Positions 1-8,700 of a stretch of DNA of 64,000 bases are shown here, in pieces; the stretch's first letter is position 1; each line of letters starts with the position of its first letter. Under the pieces are notes generated by a model. The model saw only the letters and a list, made by a program, of their open reading frames with translations. It searched no databases and was not told where the DNA came from. The translations under genes and the position numbers were made by a program. The stretch is from Streptomyces noursei (lineage in GTDB: Bacteria > Actinomycetota > Actinomycetes > Streptomycetales > Streptomycetaceae), in NCBI RefSeq assembly GCF_001646665.1, contig NZ_LWBU01000043.1, forward strand, positions 1 through 64,000. Direction: 5' to 3'.

Positions 1-105
1 CCCCCCTCGCGCGCTGACCGCGCGAGCGGTGGCCACCCCGCTCACGCGCCGCCACCCGCCCGCCGGGCCCTCTCCCTTCAGACCTGAGAAGAACGGAAGC
101 ACCCC

Positions 106-738
106 ATGTCCCGGATCGTCCGATCCGCCCTGGCCGTCGCGGCCGGTGTCGCCGCGCTCGCCGGCGGCGTGACCGTGGCCGTCGCCGACGAGGCGCGCCC
201 CCAGCCGACCCCCGCCGCCACCACCGTGTCCACGACGACCGTGAACGCCGGTGACGCCAGGGCCGCCGCCGCGGCGGCCGCGGCCCCCTCGGCCGTACAG
301 CTGAGGGCCGTCCACAGCGACAAGTGCCTCACCACCCCCAACGCCAGCCTTCGCAACGGCGTCAACACCGTCCAGTCGACCTGCGTCGCGGACGCCGAGA
401 ACCAGCGCGTCGACATGGTCCCCACCGGATCCGGCACCTTCGAACTGCGCTTCGCGCACAGCGGCAAGTGCCTCGACGCGGAGGCCGCCGGCACCGCGAC
501 CGGCACGGTCGTCCAGCAGTGGTGGTGCGTGGGGAAGCCGAACCAGCAGTGGCGCCTGGTGATGGTCGACATCACCAACGAGCTGTACGAGCTGCGGCCC
601 GCCCACACGCCGGCCGGCATGAGCCGCTGCGTGGACATCGAGTCCGCCAGCAAGAACGACGGCGCGATCGCACGGCTGTGGGCCTGCAACGGCACGCCCG
701 CCCAGCAGTGGCGGATCCACACCGTCACGGCCGCCTGA
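106..738 (+). CDS. Secreted ricin-type beta-trefoil lectin (paralogue 1)
   Basis: A 210-residue exported protein. Residues 1-27 form a signal peptide (MSRIVRS, then a hydrophobic stretch, cleavage near AVA-DEA), followed by an Ala/Thr-rich linker to about residue 62 and one ricin B-like trefoil domain. The trefoil shows the usual repeating pattern: HSDKCL, HSGKCLD and RCVDIES openings and QQW endings (NQQWRL, AQQWRI). Such domains bind sugars outside the cell; no catalytic domain is attached, so the role is probably lectin-like (inference). The start has GAAGAACGGAAG upstream. It is followed 32 bases later by a close paralogue with the same architecture, so the two are a tandem duplication and probably co-transcribed. 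Confidence 0.85.
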   Translation: MSRIVRSALAVAAGVAALAGGVTVAVADEARPQPTPAATTVSTTTVNAGDARAAAAAAAAPSAVQLRAVHSDKCLTTPNASLRNGVNTVQSTCVADAENQRVDMVPTGSGTFELRFAHSGKCLDAEAAGTATGTVVQQWWCVGKPNQQWRLVMVDITNELYELRPAHTPAGMSRCVDIESASKNDGAIARLWACNGTPAQQWRIHTVTAA

Positions 739-770
739 GTCCCGTACCCGCGAGAGAAACGGATCCCCAC

Positions 771-1400
771 ATGTCTCGGATCATCCGGGCCGTCCTGACC
801 GCGGGCGCGGCCGTCGCCGTCCTCGCCGGCACGGCCACCGTCGTCCACGCCGACGGTGACCCCGGCACGCCCACCGCCTCCGGCACCGCCGCCGAAGCGG
901 CGCGCGAGGCGGCGGCCGCCGCCGCCGCGGCACGGGCGGAAACCGTCGCCCGCCTCAAGATGGCCCAGCAGGCAGTCACCTTCACCGCCGCCCACAGCGG
1001 CAAGTGCATGGAGATCGAGGGCGGCAAGACCACGGACGGCATCAACGTCCAGCAGTACGCCTGCAACAGCACCGACGCCCAGAAGTGGAACGCCGTCGCC
1101 GCGCGCGGCGGAACCTTCGAGATGCGCAACGTCAAGAGCGGCAAGTGCCTCGAGGTCCAGGGCAAGAGCGTCAAGTCCGGCGCGGCCGTCCAGCAGTTCG
1201 CCTGCGGCCAGGGGGACCACCAGCGCTGGCAGCTGCTGCTCGTCGACCCCGTGCGCAAGCTGTACGAGCTCCAGCCCGCCCACGCCGAGGGCATGTGCGT
1301 CGACGTGCCCAGCCGGAGCCAGGACAACGGCATCGACGCCCAGCTCTACACCTGCAACCGCACCGACGCCCAGCTGTGGCAGGTCCGGCCGGTCGCATGA
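771..1400 (+). CDS. Secreted ricin-type beta-trefoil lectin (paralogue 2)
   Basis: A 209-residue paralogue of the preceding gene. The start ATG at 771 is chosen because its first residues (MSRIIRAVL) match the neighbour's signal peptide and an upstream GAGAGAAACGGA can act as the ribosome binding site; the reading frame is open further upstream but that part is a shadow. Signal peptide residues 1-27 (cleavage near VHA-DGD), an Ala-rich linker to about 60, then one trefoil domain with HSGKCMEIEG, KSGKCLEVQG and MCVDVPS openings and QKW, QRW and QLW endings. The sugar ligand is unknown. A strong hairpin follows the gene, so it is probably the last gene of a two-gene unit. Confidence 0.85.
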   Translation: MSRIIRAVLTAGAAVAVLAGTATVVHADGDPGTPTASGTAAEAAREAAAAAAAARAETVARLKMAQQAVTFTAAHSGKCMEIEGGKTTDGINVQQYACNSTDAQKWNAVAARGGTFEMRNVKSGKCLEVQGKSVKSGAAVQQFACGQGDHQRWQLLLVDPVRKLYELQPAHAEGMCVDVPSRSQDNGIDAQLYTCNRTDAQLWQVRPVA

Positions 1401-1444
1401 CCCGGCCGGACGGCGCGCACAGGTGCGCCGTCGACGGCCGTGAA

Positions 1445-1474
1445 GGGGCGGAGCCGCACCCGCGGCTCCGCCCC
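1445..1474 (+). terminator. Intrinsic terminator-like hairpin after the lectin pair
   Basis: A perfect 13-base stem (1445-1457 pairing with 1462-1474, left arm GGGGCGGAGCCGC) around a 4-base loop lies between the second lectin and the ALF-repeat gene. There is no U-run, which is normal for high-GC actinobacteria. Confidence 0.7.
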
Positions 1475-1515
1475 GGCGGCCGTGAACGTACTTCACTTTC
1501 CGAGGGGGCCTTGAG

Positions 1516-2667
1516 TTGAGTCGTCAGAGGAGATGCGCGCGGGCGGTGACCGTCGGCGCACTGGCCGGCGCGATCGCCCTCGCGGCCGGCGTACCGGCAT
1601 GGGCCGGCACCACCCCGGCCACCGGACCGCAGCGGGCGGCCGCCACGGCCGGAGCCGTACCGGCCAACCTGCCGGCGGAGGCGCCGGCACCGGCGCAGCA
1701 GCTGTCGCCCGAGCTGGCCGCCGCCGTCGAGGAGGCCCGCAAGCGGGTGACGTCGATGGCGAAGACCCACCCGGCCGCCGAGGTCCGCACCTCGGCGTGG
1801 AACGCCCTGCGCAGCACCCGGGGGGACCAGGCACTCCTGGAGTGGCTCGCACCCGGGGGCGGCTTCGACGCCGCGAAGCAGCGCGCCCGGGACACCCGTG
1901 CCCGTAACAAGGCGTTCTGCGAGCGGGTGATCGCCACCCACACGGTGGAGTTCTCCCCGCAGGTGCGGGCCGCCGCGACGCGGGCGCTCAAGGGCGGTGT
2001 CGCCGAGCAGGCCGCCTTCGTGGCCACCGGGTACGCCGAGGCCCAGCGCCGCGACCGCGCCGCGCGCGAGGCCGGCGAGCAGCAGCGGCTGGACGTCGCC
2101 GCCGCCGACCGCGAGTTCGTCCGCACCCTCGGTGTGCGGGATCCGGGCGAGCAGGTGCGGGTCGCGGCCCAGTGGGCGCTGCGGCCGGGGGCCACGGACG
2201 ACGACGTGGCGGAGTTCTTCGGCTACGGCTGGGCCACCGGCGCCACGCTGGACCTGACGGCCTACCGCACCCGGGTGGCCGACGCGGAGGCGGTACGCCA
2301 CCACACGCTGACCCGCCTGATCGCCGAGGCGACGGCGGCCGAGGCGGCCGTGGCCGGCGCGGCGGACGCCGCCCGCGCCCGCGCCGAGGCCGAGCGCGCC
2401 TGGCAGGCGGTGTCCGAGCACGCCGGTGCCGCGCAGCGCGCCTGGCAGGCCGAACAAACCGCTGCGGCCGCCCAGGCGGAGAACTGGCGGACCGTCGCCC
2501 AGCTGTCCCGCGAGTCGGCCGAACGCCTCTGGCAGGCGATCTCCGGTACCGCCGAGCACCACGAGGCCGCCTGGTCCGGGGAGCGGACCGCCGCCGACGA
2601 GGCGGCGGCGTTCTGGAAGTCCATGTTCGACCGCGCCCAGGACGGCGAGAGCCGCACCCGCGGCTGA
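1516..2667 (+). CDS. Secreted ALF-repeat protein with coiled-coil tail
   Basis: A 383-residue protein. The TTG start at 1516 is the only one in this frame that follows a ribosome binding site (GAGGGGG at 1502-1507) and gives a proper signal peptide (MSRQRRCARAV then a hydrophobic core, cleavage near AWA-GTT, residue 31). Residues about 75-240 contain ALF-type repeats (alternating patterns like AWNALRS..DQALLEWL, AATRALKGG..QAAFVATGYAEA, AAQWALR..DDVAEFFGYGWA), a Streptomyces family of exported proteins of unknown function. Residues 270-383 form an Ala/Glu/Arg-rich helix with a Trp every 11-20 residues (RAWQAV, RAWQAE, ENWRT, RLWQAI, AAWSG). The same repeats open the giant protein encoded next, so the two may act together (inference). 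It ends in strong hairpins. Confidence 0.75.
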   Translation: MSRQRRCARAVTVGALAGAIALAAGVPAWAGTTPATGPQRAAATAGAVPANLPAEAPAPAQQLSPELAAAVEEARKRVTSMAKTHPAAEVRTSAWNALRSTRGDQALLEWLAPGGGFDAAKQRARDTRARNKAFCERVIATHTVEFSPQVRAAATRALKGGVAEQAAFVATGYAEAQRRDRAAREAGEQQRLDVAAADREFVRTLGVRDPGEQVRVAAQWALRPGATDDDVAEFFGYGWATGATLDLTAYRTRVADAEAVRHHTLTRLIAEATAAEAAVAGAADAARARAEAERAWQAVSEHAGAAQRAWQAEQTAAAAQAENWRTVAQLSRESAERLWQAISGTAEHHEAAWSGERTAADEAAAFWKSMFDRAQDGESRTRG

Positions 2668-2755
2668 ACCCGGCAGTCCGGCCGGCCCGGGAAACCCTCG
2701 GGCCGGTCCCGACCCGCCAGCCCGGCCGGCCCCGACCTGGGCCGCAGCCGGGACA

Positions 2756-2787
2756 CCGGCCGGCCCGGAGAACCCCGGGCCGGCCGG
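2756..2787 (+). terminator. Terminator-like hairpin between the two ALF genes
   Basis: A perfect 13-base inverted repeat (2756-2768 with 2775-2787, left arm CCGGCCGGCCCGG) and 6-base loop. A second, similar hairpin precedes it around 2680-2707. Together they probably separate transcription of the 383-residue ALF protein from the giant gene starting at 2858. Confidence 0.65.
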
Positions 2788-2857
2788 CGCACCGGCCGAC
2801 GACCACCCGCCCATGACCAGGGCGGGATTTTTCGATCATTCGTCTAGGGGGATTCCC

Positions 2858-5800
2858 GTGAGGGGAAGAGTCCGGCCCAGGGCCGGAGGGCTGCGCGCAG
2901 GCGTGGCCGCGCACGTACGGAAGGCGGTGTCCGTGGCGGTCGCGGTGGCGGTGCTGGGCACCGTCACCGGTGAGGCCGCCGCCGCGACCTCCGTACGCGA
3001 CGAGCAGGCGTCGCTGACGCGGACGCTGCAGTCGCTGGACCGGCTCGCGGAGGCGGTGAAGCCGCGCGGCGGCACCGCGCCGGCCCCCGCCGCCACGTCC
3101 GAGCTGGATCGGATCAGCGACGAGCGGGACCGGCAGCTGGTCGAGGACTTCGCGGAGTTCGACGAGGAGGAGGAGGTCCGCGAGGCCGCGAAGGCGGCGC
3201 TGGCGAGCACCGACCCCAACGCCATCCGCGACTTCCTGCAGCACGGGGAGGCCGAGGCACGGCAGCGCGCCAAGGACAAGCGCGCCGGCGCCGACGTGGA
3301 GAACCGCCGGAAGATCGAGGCGCTGCGCGGCACCGGCGGCTCCTTCTTCAACGCCGAGGTGGAGCGGGTCCTCAAGGGCACCGCGCAGGACCGCGCCGAC
3401 TTCCTGGCCTTCGGCGCCGACATCGCCCGCCAGCGGGACAAGGCGACGGACCAGAACGAGAAGGAACGCGCGGCGGAGAACCGCAAGCGGGTCGAGATGC
3501 TCGCGGCGGTCGGCGGGCCCGAGGTGAAGCGGACCGCACAGGCCGCACTCGCCACGGGTGACGACAAGGTCATCGCCGAGTACCTGGAGAAGGGCTACCT
3601 GGCCGCCGCGCAGCAGGACGCGGACGACCGGGCGGCCCACGAGAAGGCCCAGAAGGAGGCGCTGGAGGCGGCCGAGCGGCTGCGCGAGCTGGCGGAGAAG
3701 GCGGCCGTCGCCGCCGAGGCCCGTACCAAGCTGATCGCCGCGCACGGTGACGCGGTCAAGGCCCTGAAGACCGCGTCGAACGCGATGAACTCGGCGGCCG
3801 CCCAGTCGCGCGAGGCCGACCGGATGCTCGCCGCCGACAAGGCGGGCAAGCGCCTGTCGGACTACGCCCCGGTGAAGACGGAGGTCGCCCGCCAGGTCGG
3901 CATCGCCGAAGGGGCCGCCAGGGCGGCCCAGGTGGCGGCCGGCCAGGCGAAGGTGCAGGCCGATGTGCTGGTCGGGACCGGGCTGACGCACGGCACCCAG
4001 TGGTCCGAGGTCGCCTCCGGCATCGCGGGCGCGTCGGACGCGGCGGCGAAGGCCGCGGCGACCGCGCGGCACGCGGTGGACGCCACCGCCGCCGACGCCG
4101 CCGGTCTCAACGCCAAGAACCAGGCCGAACTGCACGCCCAGCAGGCCGCCAAGTGGCGTGCCAACGCCGAGGAGCACGCCAAGGCCGCCGCCCGCCTCGC
4201 CGAGGCCGCCGAGACCCAGGCGAAGATCGCCGCGACCGCCGCCGCGCGTGCCAGGACGGCACGCCTGGCGGCCGAGCAGGCCGAGAAGGAGGCGTGGGAG
4301 CACGCCCGCAAGACCCGCGACGCCCGTATCGAGGCCCAGCGCCAGGCCAAGATCGCCGCCGAGCAGCGGGCGATCGCCGAACGCGAGCGCGACCTCGCCG
4401 CCGCCGCCCGCGCCCGGGCCGAGAAGGAACGGGACATCGCCGCGGCCGCACGCGCACGTGCCGAGGCCGAAGCCCGTACCGCCTCCGCCGCCCGCGCCCA
4501 GGCCCAGGCCGCCGCCGCCACGGCCGCCGAGAAGCGGGCCACCGCACAGGCCCAGGAGGGCATCGCCGCCAAGGCCGACGAACTGGCGCGGGGCGAGGAG
4601 ACCAAGGCCCGTACCGCCCGTAACAAGGCGGTGGAGGCCGAACGCGTCCACAACGCCGAGGCGGCCAGGGCCCGGGCGACCGAGGCGATGGCCGCCAAGG
4701 CCGCGGGCACCGAGCACGCCGAGACCGCCCGCGCGGCGGCCACCGAGGCGCGCTCCGCGGCGAACGCGGCCGGCACGGCGGCCGGTTCGGCCCGGGGTGC
4801 GGCCGACCAGGCGTCGGCGGCGGCGGTACGTTCCCGCTCGGCGGCTATCGAGGCGGCGGGCGCCGCCGCACGGGCCCGCGCGGCGGCCGCCGAGGCCACC
4901 GCCCACGCGGCACGCGCCAACGCCGCCGCCAACAAGGCCGAGGCGGCCGCGTCCGCGGCGAACGCCGCGGCGAACCGGGCCGAGGCCGAGGCCGCGCTCA
5001 CCCGTGCCGCCGCGCAGCGCGCCAACGCCCAGGCGGCCGAGGCGACCGCGCAGGAGGCCCGCGCGGGCATCGCGGCCCATGAGGCGTCCCGGCTCGCCGG
5101 TCTGGCCGCTGTCCACGCCAACCAGTCGCTCCAGGCGGCCAACCGGACCCGGGACGAGGCCGAGGGTGCCACCCGGGAGGCGGCGATGGCCCGCCTCCAG
5201 TCCACGATCGCGCTCCAGGCGGCCACGTCGGCCCGTACCACCGCGGCCGGCATCGCCGACCCGGCGAACACCGCCATCGCGCTCACCGCACCGTTCACCG
5301 GCACGGACGTCGACGCCGACTTCGCCGCCGAGGTCGCCCAGGCCGCCCAGGCGATGGGTCAGGCCGAGGTCACCAAGGCCGAGACCCGCGCTGCCGAGGC
5401 GGTCAAGGCCGCCGAAGCCGCCGAGGCCGCGGCCAAGCGGGCCAACGCCCAGGTCGCTCCGGCCTTCAAGGCGGCCGCGGCCGCCGCCCTCTCCTCCGCC
5501 GACGCGGCACGCTCCTCGGCCGCGGCGATGAAGTCCGCCGCCCAGGCCGCCGAGGACGGGGCCAAGGCCCGCGCCGCCGCGGCCCGCGCCAACCAGGCCG
5601 ACGCCCAGGCCCAGGCCGACGCCAAGCTCGCCCGCTCGGCAGCCAACCAGGCGTTCGCCGACGCGGCAGCCGCCCGCAACGCCGCCACCCAGGCCGAGGC
5701 CGAGGCGGCCCGCGCCCGAGGCGCCGCCGCCGACGCCGAGAACCACGCCGCGGCAGCCAACAGCGCCGCGAACCTGGCCGAGAAGGAGGCGAGCGTCGCC

Positions 5801-7225
5801 CAAGGCGCCGCCGCCCAGGCGGAACAGGACGCCGCCGACGCGAACAAGTTCGCCGAGTCCGCCGAGAAGCACGCCACTTCCGCCGAGACGGCCGCCAAGA
5901 ACGCCGGCACCTACGCCAAGGAGGCCGACGAGGCCGCCAAGAAGGCGGAGGAGTACCAGCGCGAACTGGAGCGCAAGGAGCGGGAGGAGGCCGCGAGGCA
6001 GGACGGCAAGGGCGGCGGTCCCGAGCTGACCTGGCAGGAGGAGCAGGCCCTCGAGGACGCGGACATGTCGCCCGAGGAGTACGAGGCGGCCCGGGCCCTG
6101 GCACAGCAGAACCTGCTCGACTATCTGATGGAGAACGGCGCCGAACTCCTCGTCGAACTCGCCGCCGAGAAGATCAAGGAGTGCTGGAACGACCCGGACA
6201 TCCCGACCTGCCTGTGGGCGGTCGTGGAGAGCCTGCCGTGGACGAAGGCGGCCGTCCTGGTCTCCAAGCTCCCCAAGATCGGCAAGGCCATCCTGGGTAT
6301 CAAGGAGTTCCTCGACAAGTCGGCCAAGGCGAAGAAGCTGATCACCAAGGGCCAGGAGGTCCTCGAGAAGTTCCGCAACACCCCGGTGGTCTGCACGCTG
6401 GAGGACAACAGCTTCACGCCGCGGACTCCGGTCCTGATGGCCGACGGCACCCGTCTCCCGATCAAGGACGTGCGGATCGGCCAGCGGGTCCTGGCCACGG
6501 ACCCGGTCACCGGTGAGACCGCGGCCCGCCCGGTCTCCGATCTGATCATCGGCACGGGCCGCAAGGACCTGGTGAAGGTCACCATCGACGCCGACGGTCC
6601 GGTGGGCGACGCCACGGGCGAGGTCACCGCCACCGCCGGGCACCCGTTCTGGGTGGAGAACCGGCACCGCTGGCTGGACGCCGCCGACCTCCGGGCCGGC
6701 GACCTGCTCCACACGCCCGAGGGCGGTGAGCGCCAGGTCCTCGCCACCCGCGCCTGGTCGCAGACCCTGACGGTGCACAACCTCACCGTCGAGGGCATCC
6801 ACACGTACTACGTCGCCGCCGGGCCCGCGACCGTCCTGGTGCACAACGCCAAGAAGAAGAAGTGCAACTTCCAGATCGACCACGTCGGCCAGGTCGACCA
6901 GGACTGGGTCCACAAGGGCGCCCACGTCAACATGAAGGACGGCATGGAGGTCGCCCTGCGCCCGGACGGCAAGGGTGGCATCACCGGCGTGGCCCTTCGT
7001 ATGAGCAAGGGCACCGCCACCCAGAAGCAGGTGGACGCCGTCATCGACATGATCAAGTCGAACCCGAAGCTTCGAGCGGACATGATCAGGGTGACGAAGG
7101 GCGCCAAGGAGGTCTTCGAGTCGAGCGCCAAGGCCATGAAGGAAGGCCGCAATCCACAGTGGCGCTTCAGCAACGACCGGACCGAGGAGCTTCAGCAGTT
7201 GATCGACGCCATGGAGAAGATGTAG
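2858..7225 (+). CDS. Giant secreted ALF/coiled-coil/Hint polymorphic toxin
   Basis: A 1455-residue exported protein. GTG at 2858 is chosen because AGGGGG lies 7 bases upstream and the product then opens with a signal peptide (MRGRVRPR, hydrophobic core 22-36, cleavage near residue 42). Residues about 90-260 carry ALF repeats (ALASTDPNAIRDFLQHG, ALATGDDKVIAEYLEKG). Residues 260-1045 are an uninterrupted Ala/Glu/Arg/Lys coiled coil. Residues about 1179-1330 are a Hint autoprocessing domain: Cys1179, NSFTPRTPVLMADG, HPFWVENRHRW, NLTVEGIHTYYV and a final VHN. The last 125 residues form a separate domain (HKGAHVN motif, KGTATQKQVD helix) that I cannot assign. The layout (export signal, stalk, Hint, C-terminal domain, adjacent small gene) is that of a polymorphic toxin; activity is inferred. 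Confidence 0.85.
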   Translation: MRGRVRPRAGGLRAGVAAHVRKAVSVAVAVAVLGTVTGEAAAATSVRDEQASLTRTLQSLDRLAEAVKPRGGTAPAPAATSELDRISDERDRQLVEDFAEFDEEEEVREAAKAALASTDPNAIRDFLQHGEAEARQRAKDKRAGADVENRRKIEALRGTGGSFFNAEVERVLKGTAQDRADFLAFGADIARQRDKATDQNEKERAAENRKRVEMLAAVGGPEVKRTAQAALATGDDKVIAEYLEKGYLAAAQQDADDRAAHEKAQKEALEAAERLRELAEKAAVAAEARTKLIAAHGDAVKALKTASNAMNSAAAQSREADRMLAADKAGKRLSDYAPVKTEVARQVGIAEGAARAAQVAAGQAKVQADVLVGTGLTHGTQWSEVASGIAGASDAAAKAAATARHAVDATAADAAGLNAKNQAELHAQQAAKWRANAEEHAKAAARLAEAAETQAKIAATAAARARTARLAAEQAEKEAWEHARKTRDARIEAQRQAKIAAEQRAIAERERDLAAAARARAEKERDIAAAARARAEAEARTASAARAQAQAAAATAAEKRATAQAQEGIAAKADELARGEETKARTARNKAVEAERVHNAEAARARATEAMAAKAAGTEHAETARAAATEARSAANAAGTAAGSARGAADQASAAAVRSRSAAIEAAGAAARARAAAAEATAHAARANAAANKAEAAASAANAAANRAEAEAALTRAAAQRANAQAAEATAQEARAGIAAHEASRLAGLAAVHANQSLQAANRTRDEAEGATREAAMARLQSTIALQAATSARTTAAGIADPANTAIALTAPFTGTDVDADFAAEVAQAAQAMGQAEVTKAETRAAEAVKAAEAAEAAAKRANAQVAPAFKAAAAAALSSADAARSSAAAMKSAAQAAEDGAKARAAAARANQADAQAQADAKLARSAANQAFADAAAARNAATQAEAEAARARGAAADAENHAAAANSAANLAEKEASVAQGAAAQAEQDAADANKFAESAEKHATSAETAAKNAGTYAKEADEAAKKAEEYQRELERKEREEAARQDGKGGGPELTWQEEQALEDADMSPEEYEAARALAQQNLLDYLMENGAELLVELAAEKIKECWNDPDIPTCLWAVVESLPWTKAAVLVSKLPKIGKAILGIKEFLDKSAKAKKLITKGQEVLEKFRNTPVVCTLEDNSFTPRTPVLMADGTRLPIKDVRIGQRVLATDPVTGETAARPVSDLIIGTGRKDLVKVTIDADGPVGDATGEVTATAGHPFWVENRHRWLDAADLRAGDLLHTPEGGERQVLATRAWSQTLTVHNLTVEGIHTYYVAAGPATVLVHNAKKKKCNFQIDHVGQVDQDWVHKGAHVNMKDGMEVALRPDGKGGITGVALRMSKGTATQKQVDAVIDMIKSNPKLRADMIRVTKGAKEVFESSAKAMKEGRNPQWRFSNDRTEELQQLIDAMEKM

Positions 7226-7759
7226 ATGCCCGATCTGGATTTCTACGCCCATGTCGCCACCCGCGGCGACGTGCTGGGGGCCGGAATCGGGTCCGAGCCC
7301 GCCGAGTGGGAGGCGGTGCTGGGACCTGACCACCTCGACGACCGCTCGGGGGAGCTGCTGCGGCGGGACTACGGACTGGTCGAGCTGTCCTTCCAGAGGA
7401 GTGACGACACCTGGCCGTGCTTCGGTATCAGCGTCCAGGTGCACCGCCTGCTCCCGGGAGCGGGCGATGTCCCGCGCCCCCTGCGGGACGCCTACGGTGA
7501 CTTCGCCCGCCGGGTGCGTTTCGACGAACTGCGGGACGTGATCACCGGCCTGGGCCACACGGTCGAACCGGACGACGCCCCACCGGTCGCGGACACGCGG
7601 CGGTACCGGGTCTCCGGTTCCGGCGCCCGCATCGTCGTCGTCGAGGATCCCGATCCGTACGGCTACGGTGGCCTGGACCAGGACGACCCGGACGAACGCC
7701 AGGTGGGCGACGTCTGGTCGATCGGCATCTCCCCGGCCTGGTGGTCCGCGAACGACTGA
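7226..7759 (+). CDS. Probable immunity protein for the Hint toxin
   Basis: A 177-residue soluble acidic protein. Its ATG immediately follows the TAG stop of the giant gene, so translation is probably coupled. There is no signal peptide or membrane segment, fitting a cytoplasmic antidote. The sequence (RRDYGLVELSFQR, WPCFGISVQVHRLL, DEDPD-type acidic loops such as VVEDPDPYGYGG) matches no enzyme I recognise. The immunity role is inferred from position, size and cytoplasmic character, as is usual for polymorphic toxin loci. A terminator hairpin with a UUCG loop follows, so toxin and this gene form a closed two-gene unit. Confidence 0.7.
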   Translation: MPDLDFYAHVATRGDVLGAGIGSEPAEWEAVLGPDHLDDRSGELLRRDYGLVELSFQRSDDTWPCFGISVQVHRLLPGAGDVPRPLRDAYGDFARRVRFDELRDVITGLGHTVEPDDAPPVADTRRYRVSGSGARIVVVEDPDPYGYGGLDQDDPDERQVGDVWSIGISPAWWSAND

Positions 7760-7792
7760 GCCGGGCCGCCCCACGGGGCGGACGCGCGGGTC

Positions 7793-7818
7793 GGCGGGTG
7801 CTCTTCGGAGCACCCGCC
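7793..7818 (+). terminator. Terminator hairpin with UUCG tetraloop
   Basis: A perfect 11-base stem (7793-7803 with 7808-7818, left arm GGCGGGTGCTC) capped by TTCG, 33 bases after the probable immunity gene. The UUCG loop makes it exceptionally stable. Confidence 0.75.
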
Positions 7819-8200
7819 ATCCGTGCATCCGGGGGCGGCGTCGTTCCGATAGGAGGGTGAGTCCGTCGGAGACATTTCCGGCGGGCTCTTCCCTGTCGCT
7901 CGACGACGCGCGAGGGCAGCGTGGGCGGATCGCCGGCCTGCGCCTCGCGTTACCAGTAGTGGGGGAAGCCCCTGAATGACGGCGACTGCACAGCACATGA
8001 CGGCCCCTCGAAGACTCGCGTGGGGCCGCTGCGCATCACTTCGGGGAATGGCCGGGCGACACGGCACACCGCGGGCGGGTGATCGCATCCGTCGCCGCGT
8101 GTCACGGCCCTGACGATCGGTCGTGACAAGGGCTCCCCGCACCCATGAACTCCGACGTACCCGATCCACCCGACGGGCTGAGACGAGAAAGGAGACCCGG
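7819..8200. other. Intergenic stretch without a supported gene
   Basis: About 380 bases between the toxin-unit terminator and the next small gene. A short frame starting GTG at 7857 (about 40 codons, ending near 7979) has AGGAGG directly against the start, too close for a normal ribosome binding site, so it is not called. No repeat or RNA gene is seen. Confidence 0.4.
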
Positions 8201-8491
8201 ATGGGTCTGGGAATGCGGCGCCTCGACCGCGCGCAGGACGTGGTCGAGCAGTTCGACGACGACGCGGAGGACACCTTCCTCACGTTGTGCGGTCGGGCGC
8301 CCGACACCAGTCTGCGGCGGGGCATCTCGCCGTACGACCTGACCATGTTCAACACCCCCCAGCTGGAACGTCTCGCCGTCGAGCTCGAAGAGCTGCCCGA
8401 GGAAGAGAAGGCTCCTGTGGTGAGACGGGTCATCGAGGAGGCCCACGAGGCGATCCGTCGCTCGGGCTACCTGCTGTTCATCGGGGACTGA
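8201..8491 (+). CDS. Small conserved hypothetical protein
   Basis: A 96-residue soluble, acidic protein. ATG at 8201 follows a good ribosome binding site (AAAGGAGACCCGG) and is preferred over the longer open frame upstream. The sequence is mostly helical with charged segments (RAQDVVEQFDDDAEDTF, ELEELPEEEKAPVVRRVIEE) and contains no motif I recognise, nor a signal peptide. Neighbours give no functional clue: a toxin unit upstream and an amylase-inhibitor gene downstream. Confidence 0.65.
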   Translation: MGLGMRRLDRAQDVVEQFDDDAEDTFLTLCGRAPDTSLRRGISPYDLTMFNTPQLERLAVELEELPEEEKAPVVRRVIEEAHEAIRRSGYLLFIGD

Positions 8492-8626
8492 GTCAGCGCG
8501 CTCGTGACCGTCGGACCGCCGGCCGGCGTCGGGGCCGTCCGGCGACCGGCAGCGCCCGAGCCGCCGTCGTCAGGGCCCGTGTACGCGCTCGCGACTGCTG
8601 CTGAACACCGCTGAGCTGCTCTTCCT

Positions 8627-8638
8627 GCAAGTTCTTGC
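8627..8638. promoter_or_regulatory. GCAAG-NN-CTTGC operator, copy 1
   Basis: The sequence GCAAGTTCTTGC is an inverted repeat with a two-base centre. The reverse complement occurs 74 bases downstream at 8701-8712, both upstream of the amylase-inhibitor gene. TTGC/GCAA repeats are the known signature of maltose-regulator (MalR/Reg1) sites at Streptomyces amylase promoters; assignment here is by similarity. Confidence 0.6.
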
Positions 8639-8700
8639 GCCTTCAACGACAAGCTGACCTGCTGTTACTGTCCGGTACCGCTGAGTGTCTGAAAATCTAT

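Noticed and set aside
7857..7979. A roughly 40-codon gene after the toxin unit
   Set aside because: The AGGAGG touches the GTG, leaving no spacing, and the peptide has no recognisable feature.
1988..7996. A 2002-codon open frame on the minus strand, antisense to the giant ALF/Hint gene
   Set aside because: It is the mirror of an Ala-rich, GC-third-position coding sequence; its translation is low-complexity Gly/Arg/Leu/Val, with no start signal or domain.
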